From positions 41,541 through 105,540 of the forward strand of contig JAFDYQ010000013.1 of NCBI GenBank assembly GCA_018267365.1: a DNA stretch of 64,000 nt. The letters run 5' to 3'. The notes beneath the pieces are model-generated. The model was not told the DNA's origin and made no database searches. It saw only the letters and a program-made list of their open reading frames with translations. Of the stretch, positions 8,545 to 17,176 are shown in pieces. Each line of letters starts with the position of its first letter. The first letter of the stretch is position 1. This DNA comes from Bacteroidota bacterium (GTDB lineage: Bacteria > Bacteroidota > Bacteroidia > Chitinophagales > LD1). The position numbers were made by a program, and so were the translations under genes.

Positions 8545-8576
8545 TTTGGGGTACGGTAGCTGCAGGTGTATGTTTG
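8545..8576 (+). promoter_or_regulatory. Consensus promoter of a candidate small transcript
   Basis: TTTG at 8545-8548, a 20-nt gap and TATGTTTG at 8569-8576 match the Bacteroidota vegetative promoter (TTTG, 19-21 nt, TAnnTTTG). The start site would be near 8582. Confidence 0.55.
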
Positions 8577-8581
8577 CTATC

Positions 8582-8700
8582 GAAAGAACGATGGAGGCTT
8601 AGCTCATAAAATACCCGACTTTGTTTTTTGGTAAATGTAAAGAAAGGCCCAACCCTAAAACCAGCCAATCGAAAGCGGTACCCTAGCGGTACCGCTTTTT
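8582..8700 (+). ncRNA. Candidate small RNA between promoter and intrinsic terminator
   Basis: The stretch from the predicted start (about 8582) to the T-run at 8700 is ~119 nt. It is bounded by a good promoter and a strong hairpin terminator and holds no convincing coding frame. It matches no RNA family that I can recognise by eye (not tRNA, 4.5S or tmRNA). An overlapping 79-codon reverse-strand frame looks like chance. The call is inference from the two boundary signals. Confidence 0.4.
8672..8700 (+). terminator. Intrinsic terminator
   Basis: 11-bp perfect arms, AAAGCGGTACC and GGTACCGCTTT, with a 5-nt loop, followed directly by T residues to 8700. No annotated + strand gene ends just upstream, so it probably closes the short transcript starting near 8582. 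Confidence 0.8.
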
Positions 8701-8780
8701 ATATTTAGGGCTAACATATTTTCACTTTTCAGCTATACGTTTGGCATAATATTGCTGATGCTTTGGTCAAATCATCCGTC

Positions 8781-9581
8781 ATGTATCAGATCTCTGCCCT
8801 CATAGGGCTATGTATGCTCTATATCACTACCGCATCTGCGCAGTACGGCTGTAAGACTACCAGCAAGGGCGACACCATCTACCAGCGCTGCTACTATACC
8901 ACCGGTGCGCTATGTACAGAGATCAGCTATCTGAAAAACAACGAGCGGTGGAAGCAAGTGAAAATCTATACAAAGTCAAAGGAACTGGTCTATGAGCGCA
9001 GCTATGGCCAGCGCTACGGCTCCAGCCACGTAGAGCTGCGCTACCAGCCATCGGGCAGCGTATCTACTGCCCACTACACCATGCAGCCTGATGGCGGTAT
9101 ACAGTATACGGATATCACCACCTATTTCAAACCGGATGGCAGTATAGATCATGAGGAGGATATGAGCCGGGGCAATGATGGCGAGATACACCCCTGGCCT
9201 ATACATATGCCAGACAAACCACAGCCGGTAGTGCCGGCTCCCAGGCCGGTACCTGCACCTGCCCCCGCAGCATGCCTGCCTGTGCCAGAGCAGAGGGAAC
9301 TCTATCTGATCAACTATACCAGTGAACGCCTACATCTGATATGCCAATACCGAGATATAAAAGCAGCCTCTATGAGCCTGCTCATAGAGCCAGCAGATAC
9401 CGCTAAAGTGGGTGTGTATTCTTCTTTTCATACCAGTCCTGATCCGCTACAGCACTATATGATACAGATAGCAGATAAAGCACGCAGGGGGTATCAGTAT
9501 CAGGTGAAAACTATAAGCAACGCAGCAGATACGCAGCAGTATATAATGATAGTATACAGGAAAATAAAAGGCCGGAAGTAA
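8781..9581 (+). CDS. Secreted protein of unknown function with proline-rich linker
   Basis: About 266 residues. A signal peptide (hydrophobic core after MYQISALIG, cleavage after TASA) exports it to the periplasm or surface. An N-terminal Cys-containing beta-rich part with repeated DG turns is followed by a linker of alternating Pro/Ala/Val around residues 145-165 and a C-terminal beta domain of ~100 residues. The frame opens at a TTG (8763), but ATG 8781 gives a proper signal peptide. A TACGTTTG box at 8736-8743 may serve as promoter. I do not recognise the family. Confidence 0.7.
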   Translation: MYQISALIGLCMLYITTASAQYGCKTTSKGDTIYQRCYYTTGALCTEISYLKNNERWKQVKIYTKSKELVYERSYGQRYGSSHVELRYQPSGSVSTAHYTMQPDGGIQYTDITTYFKPDGSIDHEEDMSRGNDGEIHPWPIHMPDKPQPVVPAPRPVPAPAPAACLPVPEQRELYLINYTSERLHLICQYRDIKAASMSLLIEPADTAKVGVYSSFHTSPDPLQHYMIQIADKARRGYQYQVKTISNAADTQQYIMIVYRKIKGRK

Positions 9582-9583
9582 GA

Positions 9584-10531
9584 TTATGAGTCTACCAGAC
9601 CGCGGCCCTGTTTATTGACGAGGCCTTTCTCTATCAGTTGTAGCTTGGTCTTGTCCAGTACGCCATTCACAAAGTCTTTGCTTTTTGGCGTGCTGTATAT
9701 CTTGGAGATGTCTATGTACTCATTGATAGATACCTTGACCGGTACGGTAGGGAAGTACTTCAGCTCGCAGACGGCCATTTTCATCAAAACGAGGTCCAGC
9801 GTAGCGATACGATCCATCTCCCAGTTTTTCAGGTTTGGCTCTATGTCTTTGGTCAGCTCTTCGTTGTGCTTGTAGCACTGGCGCAGCAGGTCCACGCCAA
9901 ATTTCTTCTCCTCCTCCCACTGGTGTATGCCGGTGATGAGTGCATTCTCATCTTCCTCTGTGAATGCCTCTACATATTTCTGCATGACGTGATTGAGCAG
10001 CAGTTGGTCATCGTCATAGTTCACATAGAGATCCTCGAGCTGTGCTTCAAACTCTTTGTTTTTGCCGAGGATCTTTTTTACCACCAGGTCCATCACTTCA
10101 CGGTCCTGCCCGAGGGTGGGTGGCTCGGTCAGGGCGATGTAGTTCTTGTAGGTATATTTGTCATGCAGCATGTTAAACATGGCCTTGACTACCTCCTGGT
10201 CTATATTGTGAGAGATCTTGTATTGCTTCAGATATGACTGGTACTCCTTATTGTTTTGGAGAAAGGTGGCTATCCTGTTTGAGGCTATGAGTGTGCTGGC
10301 TTTCTCATCCTCCTCTGTCTTGATGTATTTGGCCATTCTTTTAGCCTTGTCTACCAGTGAGTACTGGCACACCTCGTACATATAGGCGAGGTTGGTCAGG
10401 TAGAGCGATATGGAGCGGTCCAGGCTTTTATTGAGTTCCGTCTCCAGGGCTCCGAGCTGCACATCAGGATTGACCTCGATGCTATACAGCACCTGCATGA
10501 CTTTCGTCCTTAAACTTCTTCTGCCGAGCAT
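9584..10531 (-). CDS. nusB: Transcription antitermination factor NusB
   Basis: A 315-residue protein starting with the RNA-binding motif LGRRSLRTKVMQVLYS and ending with a NusB fold (ATLDLVLMKMAVCELKYFP, then VSINEYIDISKIYSTPKSKDFVNGVLD). E. coli NusB is ~139 residues; the long helical insertion in the middle is usual in Bacteroidota. It is part of the rRNA antitermination complex with NusE/S10. The gene lies 38 bp downstream of the dehydrogenase in the same direction and may share its transcript. Confidence 0.93.
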   Translation of the reverse strand: MLGRRSLRTKVMQVLYSIEVNPDVQLGALETELNKSLDRSISLYLTNLAYMYEVCQYSLVDKAKRMAKYIKTEEDEKASTLIASNRIATFLQNNKEYQSYLKQYKISHNIDQEVVKAMFNMLHDKYTYKNYIALTEPPTLGQDREVMDLVVKKILGKNKEFEAQLEDLYVNYDDDQLLLNHVMQKYVEAFTEEDENALITGIHQWEEEKKFGVDLLRQCYKHNEELTKDIEPNLKNWEMDRIATLDLVLMKMAVCELKYFPTVPVKVSINEYIDISKIYSTPKSKDFVNGVLDKTKLQLIEKGLVNKQGRGLVDS

Positions 10532-10569
10532 TATTACTTTATACTATCTCTTTGATACCAATGAACGTA

Positions 10570-11649
10570 TTATTTCTTAGCTGCATTGATCCGGTCCTTT
10601 GCTATACGGATCGCCGCCTCCTGGGTAGGGACCTTATCGGCCTTTGCCCGTGCAAATATCTGTAAAGTTTTGTCATAGATCGCATCAATATACACCTGAG
10701 TCTCTTTTTCTGTCAGCCCCTTGACCTCTCGGTAGCAGTTTATGACGCCACCGGCGTTGATCAGAAAGTCAGGCGCATAGAGGATACCACGATCCAGCAG
10801 CATATGCCCATGTACATTCTCATCTGCCAGTTGATTATTGGCCGCACCGGCTATCACGGCGCATTTCAGGCGGCGGATGGTGTCGGTATTGACCGTAGCG
10901 CCGAGTGCGCAGGGAGAGTAGATGTCTACATCCACGTCATATATTTCATCTGTACCTACCGCGGTCGCACCGCTGGTGGCGGCTACACGCTTCAGGTTTT
11001 CCTGATTGATATCTGTGATGAAAACCTTAGCACCCGCCTTGGTCAGGTGCTGCACCAGGTAGCCTCCCACGTGGCCTATACCCTGTACGGCTACTTTCCG
11101 GCCGGAGAGATCGTCCGTGCCAAAGGCTTCTTTAGCACTCGCCTTGAGGCCAAGAAATACGCCGTAGGCAGTAAAAGGAGAGGGATCACCGGTGCCGCCG
11201 GCCTCCAGCGGTTTGCCAGCTACGTGGCGGGTACGCTGCATGATATAGGATATCTCCTGCGTAGAAGTACCTACATCCTCTGCGGTGATGTATTTGCCGC
11301 CGAGGGTATCTACCGTTTCGCCAAACTTCTTCCAGTATTTCTCCGTGCGCTGCTCCTTATTGGGGCTGATGATCACCGCCTTGCCGCCACCCAGGTCTAT
11401 GCCGCTGATGGCAGACTTAAAAGTCATACCGCGCGAGAGGCGCAGCACATCCCAGAGAGCATCAGATTCATTTTGATAGTTCCATATCCGGCAGCCACCG
11501 AGAGAGGGGCCGAGAGTAGTGTCATGTATGCCTATGAAACCTTTGAGGCCGGTTTCTTTATCATAAAAGGAGAGGAGGTTTTCGTGCTCCATCTCTTGCA
11601 TCAGGCTCAGTACGTTAGATTCAGCTTTCACGTCAGTAGTGGTGCTCAT
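10570..11649 (-). CDS. Glu/Leu/Phe/Val dehydrogenase (leucine dehydrogenase-like)
   Basis: A 359-residue amino-acid dehydrogenase. The catalytic lysine region GMTFKSAISGIDLGGGKAVI and the NAD-binding GIGHVGGYLVQHL are both present. Its length is that of leucine/phenylalanine dehydrogenases rather than the ~450-residue glutamate enzymes. It would reversibly deaminate branched-chain amino acids to 2-oxo acids with NAD. Transcription starts from a consensus promoter ~40 bp upstream, back to back with the Septu promoter. nusB follows. Confidence 0.88.
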   Translation of the reverse strand: MSTTTDVKAESNVLSLMQEMEHENLLSFYDKETGLKGFIGIHDTTLGPSLGGCRIWNYQNESDALWDVLRLSRGMTFKSAISGIDLGGGKAVIISPNKEQRTEKYWKKFGETVDTLGGKYITAEDVGTSTQEISYIMQRTRHVAGKPLEAGGTGDPSPFTAYGVFLGLKASAKEAFGTDDLSGRKVAVQGIGHVGGYLVQHLTKAGAKVFITDINQENLKRVAATSGATAVGTDEIYDVDVDIYSPCALGATVNTDTIRRLKCAVIAGAANNQLADENVHGHMLLDRGILYAPDFLINAGGVINCYREVKGLTEKETQVYIDAIYDKTLQIFARAKADKVPTQEAAIRIAKDRINAAKK

Positions 11650-11688
11650 AGCTGTATTTTATATCGTGGTCATAGGGGTAAGGCGGGT

Positions 11689-11720
11689 CAAACCTAAATG
11701 AAATAAATGGAATGGGCAAA
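11689..11720 (-). promoter_or_regulatory. Promoter of the amino-acid dehydrogenase gene
   Basis: On the minus strand, TTTG (11717-11720), 20 nt, then TAGGTTTG (11689-11696): a full Bacteroidota promoter. The predicted leader to the ATG at 11649 is about 35 nt. Confidence 0.7.
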
Positions 11721-11748
11721 GAAGGCTAAATCGTGCCAGCTTGCCTCC

Positions 11749-11779
11749 TTTGTAAATACCTTTATTAAACTTAAGTTTG
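11749..11779 (+). promoter_or_regulatory. Promoter of the Septu-like operon
   Basis: TTTG (11749-11752), exactly 19 nt, then TAAGTTTG (11772-11779). The 12-bp palindrome AAACTTAAGTTT (11767-11778) overlaps the -7 box and could be an operator. The start codon follows at 11801. Confidence 0.75.
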
Positions 11780-11800
11780 AGTTTAACATAACAGAGATAG

Positions 11801-13111
11801 ATGCGGATAGATGATATAGATATAATAAATTTTAAAAACTTTAAAGATGCCACCTGTAGCTTTAGTAGTGGAGTTAACCTTTTTGTGGGGAGTAACGGTA
11901 CTGGTAAAACCAGTATACTAGAAGCGATAAATGTTGCTTTGGGATGTTTTTTTGGGTCTCAGGAAGGAAAGATGCAATGTCTAATGGATATGCATCATTC
12001 ACGTATCGAGTTTAAAGTAATAGATTCCCGTCCACTGCCTGTAAGAACTCTTGCTACTCATGTGGAGGCTTCTAATAGCATTATTGGTAAACCATGGAAA
12101 AGGATTTTCAATAGCACTACTAAATCTAATGATGAAAAGGGCAAATACCCTGCAAGTGATTATGGTAGAGTGTTTTTTGAAGCTTTCAATAATCAAGAAG
12201 ATAGAACTATAGCGCCCATCATAGCATACTATTCTACTCAGAGGTTGTTTAGAGATAGCAACATCACAAAAAAGCAAAAATATGATGCGGCAAATGGAAG
12301 GAGAAATGGCTATTTGCAAGCTTTGAAAGATGATGCAATCAAAGGTGTTTTGACTGAATGGCTGAAAAATGCAGCAACACGGAGGGCAACTTTACAAATC
12401 AAAGAAATAGATCAGATTGATCATGTTCTTGAAAATGTGGAAGAATCTATCAGGAAAATGTTACTTGATTTTCTTGATTTGAAAGATATAACTCTTAAGA
12501 TATATCAAGAGCCAGATTTTAACGATGAATTGTTTTTACAGATAGGAGATCAAACTGCACTTCCTCTTTCATATTATTCAGATGGATTTAGGAATTTGAT
12601 CTATCTGGTAATGGATCTGGTATGGAGAGCGTCTCAACTTAATCCGTGGATGACATTGGCGCAATTGAGCGCTGAAATCAAAGGCGTCGTAACTATCGAT
12701 GAAATAGATTTGCATTTGCACCCCAAATGGCAGGCAAAAGCTATACCTTTTTTACAGCAACTATTCCCTGCCGTTCAGTTCTTTATCACTACCCATAGTC
12801 CAGTTGTAGTCGCCAACTTTAATCATGGGGCTTTATATGTATTGGAGGATAACAAAATAAGACCGTTTGATGATAAATATTTTGGTAAAGACGTTGATTC
12901 AGTCTTACGCAATGTACTGAATGCAATGGATAGAAATAAGATGACTCAAGAGAAAATTGATCAATTATTTAAACTGATCGATGAAGAAAAAACCAAGGAT
13001 ATAATACAGCCAGTTCTAGCAGAACTGACAGAATTGCTCGGGATTGTCGATCCGGAAATACAAAGGGCAAACTCTTTGATGGAATGGAATGAAGCAAAAA
13101 AAGAAGGCTAA
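11801..13111 (+). CDS. ptuA: Septu system ATPase, PtuA-like
   Basis: A 436-residue ABC/SMC-type ATPase. It has the N-terminal INFKNF strand, Walker A G30-SNGTGKT (30-37), a signature-like YYSDGFRN, Walker B with TIDEIDLHLHP and the H-loop FITTHSPVVV. There is no TOPRIM domain, so it is not OLD. The partner gene overlaps by 1 bp and encodes an HNH nuclease; this pairing defines Septu anti-phage systems, in which PtuA regulates the nuclease PtuB. The gene is clearly richer in A and T than its neighbours, which suggests horizontal acquisition. Confidence 0.82.
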   Translation: MRIDDIDIINFKNFKDATCSFSSGVNLFVGSNGTGKTSILEAINVALGCFFGSQEGKMQCLMDMHHSRIEFKVIDSRPLPVRTLATHVEASNSIIGKPWKRIFNSTTKSNDEKGKYPASDYGRVFFEAFNNQEDRTIAPIIAYYSTQRLFRDSNITKKQKYDAANGRRNGYLQALKDDAIKGVLTEWLKNAATRRATLQIKEIDQIDHVLENVEESIRKMLLDFLDLKDITLKIYQEPDFNDELFLQIGDQTALPLSYYSDGFRNLIYLVMDLVWRASQLNPWMTLAQLSAEIKGVVTIDEIDLHLHPKWQAKAIPFLQQLFPAVQFFITTHSPVVVANFNHGALYVLEDNKIRPFDDKYFGKDVDSVLRNVLNAMDRNKMTQEKIDQLFKLIDEEKTKDIIQPVLAELTELLGIVDPEIQRANSLMEWNEAKKEG

Positions 13112-13797
13112 TGCAGTTTATAGATAAGGATGCTGTACAGCCAGATAACTGGGATATTTGGTTTACTACGGCTACAGGTAGGAGATCTTTCGATTATTCT
13201 ACAGACTATAGCGCTTTGACTCAAATACAAAATGCTAAACGTCATTTACTTACTGAGCAGTCATTTTTATGTGCCTACTGCCAGAGTCCCCTTAAAATGG
13301 AAACTTCTTCAATAGAGCATGTAATTCCTAAATCTAAAAATGTGAAGTCCTCAACACTATATCATAATCTTATAGCGGTTTGCAAGGATTCTATTAAGGA
13401 CTCATCTGGTAAAAAACACTGCGACAAAGAAAGGGAGGATCAGTTATTGCCGGCTATTGTATTTCACAATGACGCAAATGTAAGCACTCAAAATAGCAAT
13501 GCATATTTTAAGGTTTATGGAGATGGACAAATAGTAGTGAACTATGATTTAAAAGATGAACATCTTGTGGCCCAGATTAAAGCTTTTATCGAGATTTTAA
13601 ATTTGAATCATGAAAATTTAGTTGCTAAAAGATCAAAGGAGATGCTTGCCCCGATTTTAGATGCATTCCAACGAGTATCTAAAAACCAGAGAAAGACTTT
13701 TTGGGAAAATAAGTTCAATGTTATTTTACAAACTCCTTCTTATCCATTCAGACAGTATCTTTTGATATACATAGCTAATAAGTTAGCTATTAATTAG
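13111..13797 (+). CDS. ptuB: Septu system HNH endonuclease, PtuB-like
   Basis: A 228-residue protein with an HNH core: C54-x2-C57 (CAYC), E69-H70 in IEHVIPKSK, then LYHNLIAVC with N86, and a second cysteine pair including C91 and C104. This layout is that of the retron/Septu-associated HNH family (PtuB). It shares a TAATG stop/start overlap with the ATPase. The pair lies between housekeeping genes and ends 4 bp before the next start, so it is a compact two-gene insertion. Effector activity on nucleic acid upon infection is inferred from the family. Confidence 0.85.
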   Translation: MQFIDKDAVQPDNWDIWFTTATGRRSFDYSTDYSALTQIQNAKRHLLTEQSFLCAYCQSPLKMETSSIEHVIPKSKNVKSSTLYHNLIAVCKDSIKDSSGKKHCDKEREDQLLPAIVFHNDANVSTQNSNAYFKVYGDGQIVVNYDLKDEHLVAQIKAFIEILNLNHENLVAKRSKEMLAPILDAFQRVSKNQRKTFWENKFNVILQTPSYPFRQYLLIYIANKLAIN

Positions 13798-13801
13798 AGT
13801 T

Positions 13802-15589
13802 ATGAGATCTTTGCTCCCCCTCGGCAAATATTTTGGCATGCATCGCTGGCGTGTCCTGTCCGGGTTCCTCTTTATCCTGCTGGCCAATCTCTTTAAAACG
13901 TACAACCCGACGGTAGTACGCAACGCTGTAAACAACGTGACCGAGAAACTCTGCAATGTAGGTACGGCTGTGAATGGCAAGGAGTACCTGCTGGGGCAGC
14001 TGATCATAGTCTTGTTTGTTTTCCTCGGCACCTATGTGCTGGTGGCGCTCATGGAGGGGTTGTTTACCTTTCTGATGCGGCAGACCATCATAGTGGTGAG
14101 CCGCCTGATGGAGTACGATATCAAGAATGATATGTACGATCACTATCAGCGCCTGGACCTCGCCTTCTACCGCCGCAATAACACGGGTGACCTGATGAAC
14201 CGGATCACCGAGGATGTCAGCCGGGTGCGGATGTTCATAGGACCATCGCTCATGTACTCGGCCAACCTCGTGTGTATGTTTGTACTCTGTACGGCAGCTA
14301 TGATCCATGTGAACTGGAAGCTGGCGCTCTTTACACTCATACCGATGCCCTTCCTCTCCCTGCTGATCTACATGCTAAATAACCGGATCAACAAGGGCAG
14401 TGAGGAGCTACAGGCCAAACTCTCCGATATCACTACCAATGCGCAGGAGTCGTACTCCGGCATACGTGTGATACAAGCCTACGTGCAGGAGAAGGCGATG
14501 CTTGGTTTCTTTGGCAAAGAGAGCGATGAGTATAAAGACCTATCCATGAAACTAGCCCGGGTAGAGTCTATCTACTTCCCGCTTATCACACTGCTGGTAG
14601 GCTGTAGTATCTCTATCATAGTATATGTAGGTGGTATCTATGTGGGGGATGGCAAGATCACACTGGGCAACATAGCCGAGTTTATCATGTATCTCAATAT
14701 GCTGACCTTCCCCGTCAGTGCGCTGGGCTGGGCGGTCTCTCTCACGCAGCGCGCTGCAGTATCTATGGACAGGATCAATCACTTCATGAGCGTGCAGCCT
14801 ACTGTGCTGAATGATGGCGGACTGGTCAATGACCTGAAAGGTACAATAGAATTCCGCCATGTAGACTTCATCTATCCTGATACCGGCATCCATGCGCTGA
14901 AGGATGTGAGCTTCTTTATACCCCAGGGGCAGAGATGGGCTATAGTGGGCCGCACCGGCTCCGGCAAGTCTACCCTGGCTGACCTCACGGTACGCATGTA
15001 TGACGCTACCAAGGGTGAGGTGCTGATAGACGGCATCAATATCCGCGAGTGGAATACGGGCCACCTGCGCCATCAGATGGGCCTCGTACCTCAGGACGTG
15101 TTCCTCTTCTCAGAGTCTATCAAGGACAACATCAACTTCGGTACAGAAAACTCCAGCATGGAGCGCGCGGCAAAGTATGCCGGCTATGCGTCTATCCATG
15201 AGGAGATCAGGCAATTCCCGCAGGGGTATGATACAGTGGTAGGAGAGCGTGGCGTGACCCTCTCCGGCGGGCAGAAGCAGCGGATATCTATAGCACGTGC
15301 CCTGGCCAAAGATCCGTCTATCCTCATACTGGATGATTGCCTCTCTGCTGTAGATGCCGCCACGGAGAAGCGCATAGAGGCCAATCTGGACCGGGTACTC
15401 GGTGGCAAAACATCTATGATCATCACGCACCGGATCTTTTCATTGATGCATTTCGATAGGATACTGGTGCTGGATGAGGGGCGTATAGCCGAGTCGGGTA
15501 CGCATCAGGAGCTGCTGTCACTAGGCGGTATATACAGAGAGCTGCATGAAAAGCAGGCTGCAACCGAATCTGCTACCACTCCGTCTTAG
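13802..15589 (+). CDS. ABC transporter, fused permease and ATPase (MsbA-like exporter)
   Basis: A 595-residue half-transporter: six membrane helices in the first ~320 residues and a nucleotide-binding domain with GRTGSGKST, LSGGQKQRISIARAL, ILDDCLSAVDAATE and a terminal H-loop (ITHRIFS). It works as a homodimer or with another half-transporter in the inner membrane, exporting lipids, peptides or drugs. It starts 4 bp after the HNH gene, yet its base composition returns to that of the core genome. Its own promoter may therefore lie inside ptuB. Confidence 0.9.
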   Translation: MRSLLPLGKYFGMHRWRVLSGFLFILLANLFKTYNPTVVRNAVNNVTEKLCNVGTAVNGKEYLLGQLIIVLFVFLGTYVLVALMEGLFTFLMRQTIIVVSRLMEYDIKNDMYDHYQRLDLAFYRRNNTGDLMNRITEDVSRVRMFIGPSLMYSANLVCMFVLCTAAMIHVNWKLALFTLIPMPFLSLLIYMLNNRINKGSEELQAKLSDITTNAQESYSGIRVIQAYVQEKAMLGFFGKESDEYKDLSMKLARVESIYFPLITLLVGCSISIIVYVGGIYVGDGKITLGNIAEFIMYLNMLTFPVSALGWAVSLTQRAAVSMDRINHFMSVQPTVLNDGGLVNDLKGTIEFRHVDFIYPDTGIHALKDVSFFIPQGQRWAIVGRTGSGKSTLADLTVRMYDATKGEVLIDGINIREWNTGHLRHQMGLVPQDVFLFSESIKDNINFGTENSSMERAAKYAGYASIHEEIRQFPQGYDTVVGERGVTLSGGQKQRISIARALAKDPSILILDDCLSAVDAATEKRIEANLDRVLGGKTSMIITHRIFSLMHFDRILVLDEGRIAESGTHQELLSLGGIYRELHEKQAATESATTPS

Positions 15590-15694
15590 TGCCTGGTGCC
15601 TGAGCAGGTACGCTGCTAGCGAAAGTGAATATCGTGCCGATTTATGGGGAGAAGTTTTCACAGCAGGTATTAGGAGCATTTGAAAACAATCGTA

Positions 15695-15702
15695 TAAATT
15701 TG
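15695..15702 (+). promoter_or_regulatory. -7 box for the PUR-family gene
   Basis: TAAATTTG fits TAnnTTTG, 38 bp before the GTG start at 15741. The -33 element is weak. Confidence 0.4.
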
Positions 15703-15740
15703 TCTAAGTCGGTTAATTTCTAAAACAACAAAAATCTACG

Positions 15741-16238
15741 GTGGAAAATAACGGAGGTAAGTACAGTGGTTACTTCAGCAAGAAACTAAGAGCAGGAAAA
15801 AGAAGGACTTACTTTTTTGATGTGCGTAGCACCAAGCAGGGTGACTTCTTCCTCACTATCACCGAGAGCAAAAAGAAATTTGAAGGCGATGGCTACGAGA
15901 GCCACAAGATATTCCTCTATAAGGAAGACTTCAAGAAATTCGTAGAAGCACTAAACGAAACACTGGATCATGTCAAGACTGAGCTGATGCCGGACTACGA
16001 CTATGATGCAGACCGCACCGTACGCCTGGACGATGAGGATCATACTTTTGTAAAAGACGGCCAATCCCCACGTGTATCAAACGATAACCACACCCGCCGC
16101 CGCAATATAGACGACTACCCGGAGCCTAAAGAAGGGGAGGAGGATACCTCTCTCCGTCCTGATCCCTCTGCCGGCGAGCAGAATATAGACCACAAGTCAT
16201 CATCCGGCATCGGTGACGATGAGGAGATAGCCTGGTAA
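15741..16238 (+). CDS. PUR-family DNA/RNA-binding protein (DUF3276)
   Basis: A 165-residue protein whose first ~85 residues form a PUR repeat (YFFDVRSTKQGDFFLTITES followed by an alpha-helical FKKFVEALNETL), typical of Bacteroidota DUF3276 proteins that bind nucleic acid. The remainder is acidic and probably disordered. The only suitable start is GTG 15741, since no ATG occurs upstream in frame. It is likely a nucleoid-associated or post-transcriptional factor. Confidence 0.85.
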   Translation: MENNGGKYSGYFSKKLRAGKRRTYFFDVRSTKQGDFFLTITESKKKFEGDGYESHKIFLYKEDFKKFVEALNETLDHVKTELMPDYDYDADRTVRLDDEDHTFVKDGQSPRVSNDNHTRRRNIDDYPEPKEGEEDTSLRPDPSAGEQNIDHKSSSGIGDDEEIAW

Positions 16239-16254
16239 ACCCCTCCACATCTAT

Positions 16255-16479
16255 ATGGAGCAGCTACTATCCCGCATCACCGAGTGCCCGCGCTGCCATA
16301 CTACATTTACCTGCCGCGCAGGAGATATCGCAAACTGTGAGTGCAATACTGTGACGCTCACAGATGTAGAGCGTGCCTATATAGCAGAGCGCTATAGCGA
16401 TTGCCTGTGCGCCAGATGTATCCGGGCACTTCAAAAAGAGGTAGCAGATCAGGATTTAACCAGTGCATCTTTCGAGTAG
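16255..16479 (+). CDS. Small cysteine-rich CWC-type protein
   Basis: A 74-residue protein with the cysteine pattern CPRCHTTFTC, then CEC, then CLCARC, resembling the cysteine-rich CWC family and probably zinc-binding. It starts 17 bp after the PUR gene and overlaps the 3' end of the convergent folK by 24 bp. Function unknown. Confidence 0.7.
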   Translation: MEQLLSRITECPRCHTTFTCRAGDIANCECNTVTLTDVERAYIAERYSDCLCARCIRALQKEVADQDLTSASFE

Positions 16480-16917
16480 CTCCTTCACCGTCAGGTGCAG
16501 TACGGGATGTACAAAGTCCGGCGCCAGCTCTGCCAGCGGCTCCAGTGCAAAGCGCCGCTCCGGCAGGTAGGGGTGGGGTATCTTCAGCTCCGGCAGGTCC
16601 ACTATATCACTACCGTAAAACAGGATGTCTATATCTATCACCCTCGGCCCCCAGCGCTCCGTCTCTGTGCGCCCCACTTCCTTTTCTATCCCCTTCAGCA
16701 TATGCAGGAGGTCTAGCGGAGAGAGGTCGGTCTCTATCTGCAGCGCCTGATTGAGAAAGGTGGCCTGATCCGTCTTGCCCCAGGGGGCTGTCTCATACTC
16801 CTCAGAGTGAAACAACTCCTGCCCGGCCTTGAGGTCTATGAGCCTGCGGGCAGCCCTGAGATGCGCGTGGCGGTCGCCCACATTCGAGCCTAGCAGGAGG
16901 AATATATTCTGGGTCAT
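16456..16917 (-). CDS. folK: 2-amino-4-hydroxy-6-hydroxymethyldihydropteridine diphosphokinase
   Basis: About 153 residues, with the HPPK signatures LLLGSNVGDR at the N-terminus, GRTETERWGPRVIDIDILFY in the centre and IPHPYLPERRFALEPLAEL near the end. It transfers pyrophosphate from ATP to the pterin in folate synthesis. The frame is open to 16968, but the ATG at 16917 places the first strand at the usual position. Confidence 0.95.
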   Translation of the reverse strand: MTQNIFLLLGSNVGDRHAHLRAARRLIDLKAGQELFHSEEYETAPWGKTDQATFLNQALQIETDLSPLDLLHMLKGIEKEVGRTETERWGPRVIDIDILFYGSDIVDLPELKIPHPYLPERRFALEPLAELAPDFVHPVLHLTVKELLERCTG

Positions 16918-17176
16918 GGGCTTAACTTTATACGTGTTGCAATATCGCTTATCCTCTGCAAAACGCATACCGCTCTTATAGATAGAAAGATTTGAATCCT
17001 ATCCTTCGGCTGGTGGTTTCTATACCAGCCGATGAAGAAAAGATGCCGGTCCTGCCGGCAAAGGCAGTGCTGAGAAGTGAGGTGCATGTGGATTTCTCGG
17101 GAGCGCGCCTGCTTTAGAAAATATTAATATTGCTATATCGTCTGGTACATCATTACCAAAAATCAAACTACATAAA

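Noticed and set aside
8429..8668. 79-codon minus-strand ORF between the VOC and secreted-protein genes
   Set aside because: No family resemblance and it crosses a strong plus-strand promoter.
11801..13111. OLD-family nuclease or RecF
   Set aside because: No TOPRIM motif follows the ATPase core, and the adjacent HNH partner fits Septu better.
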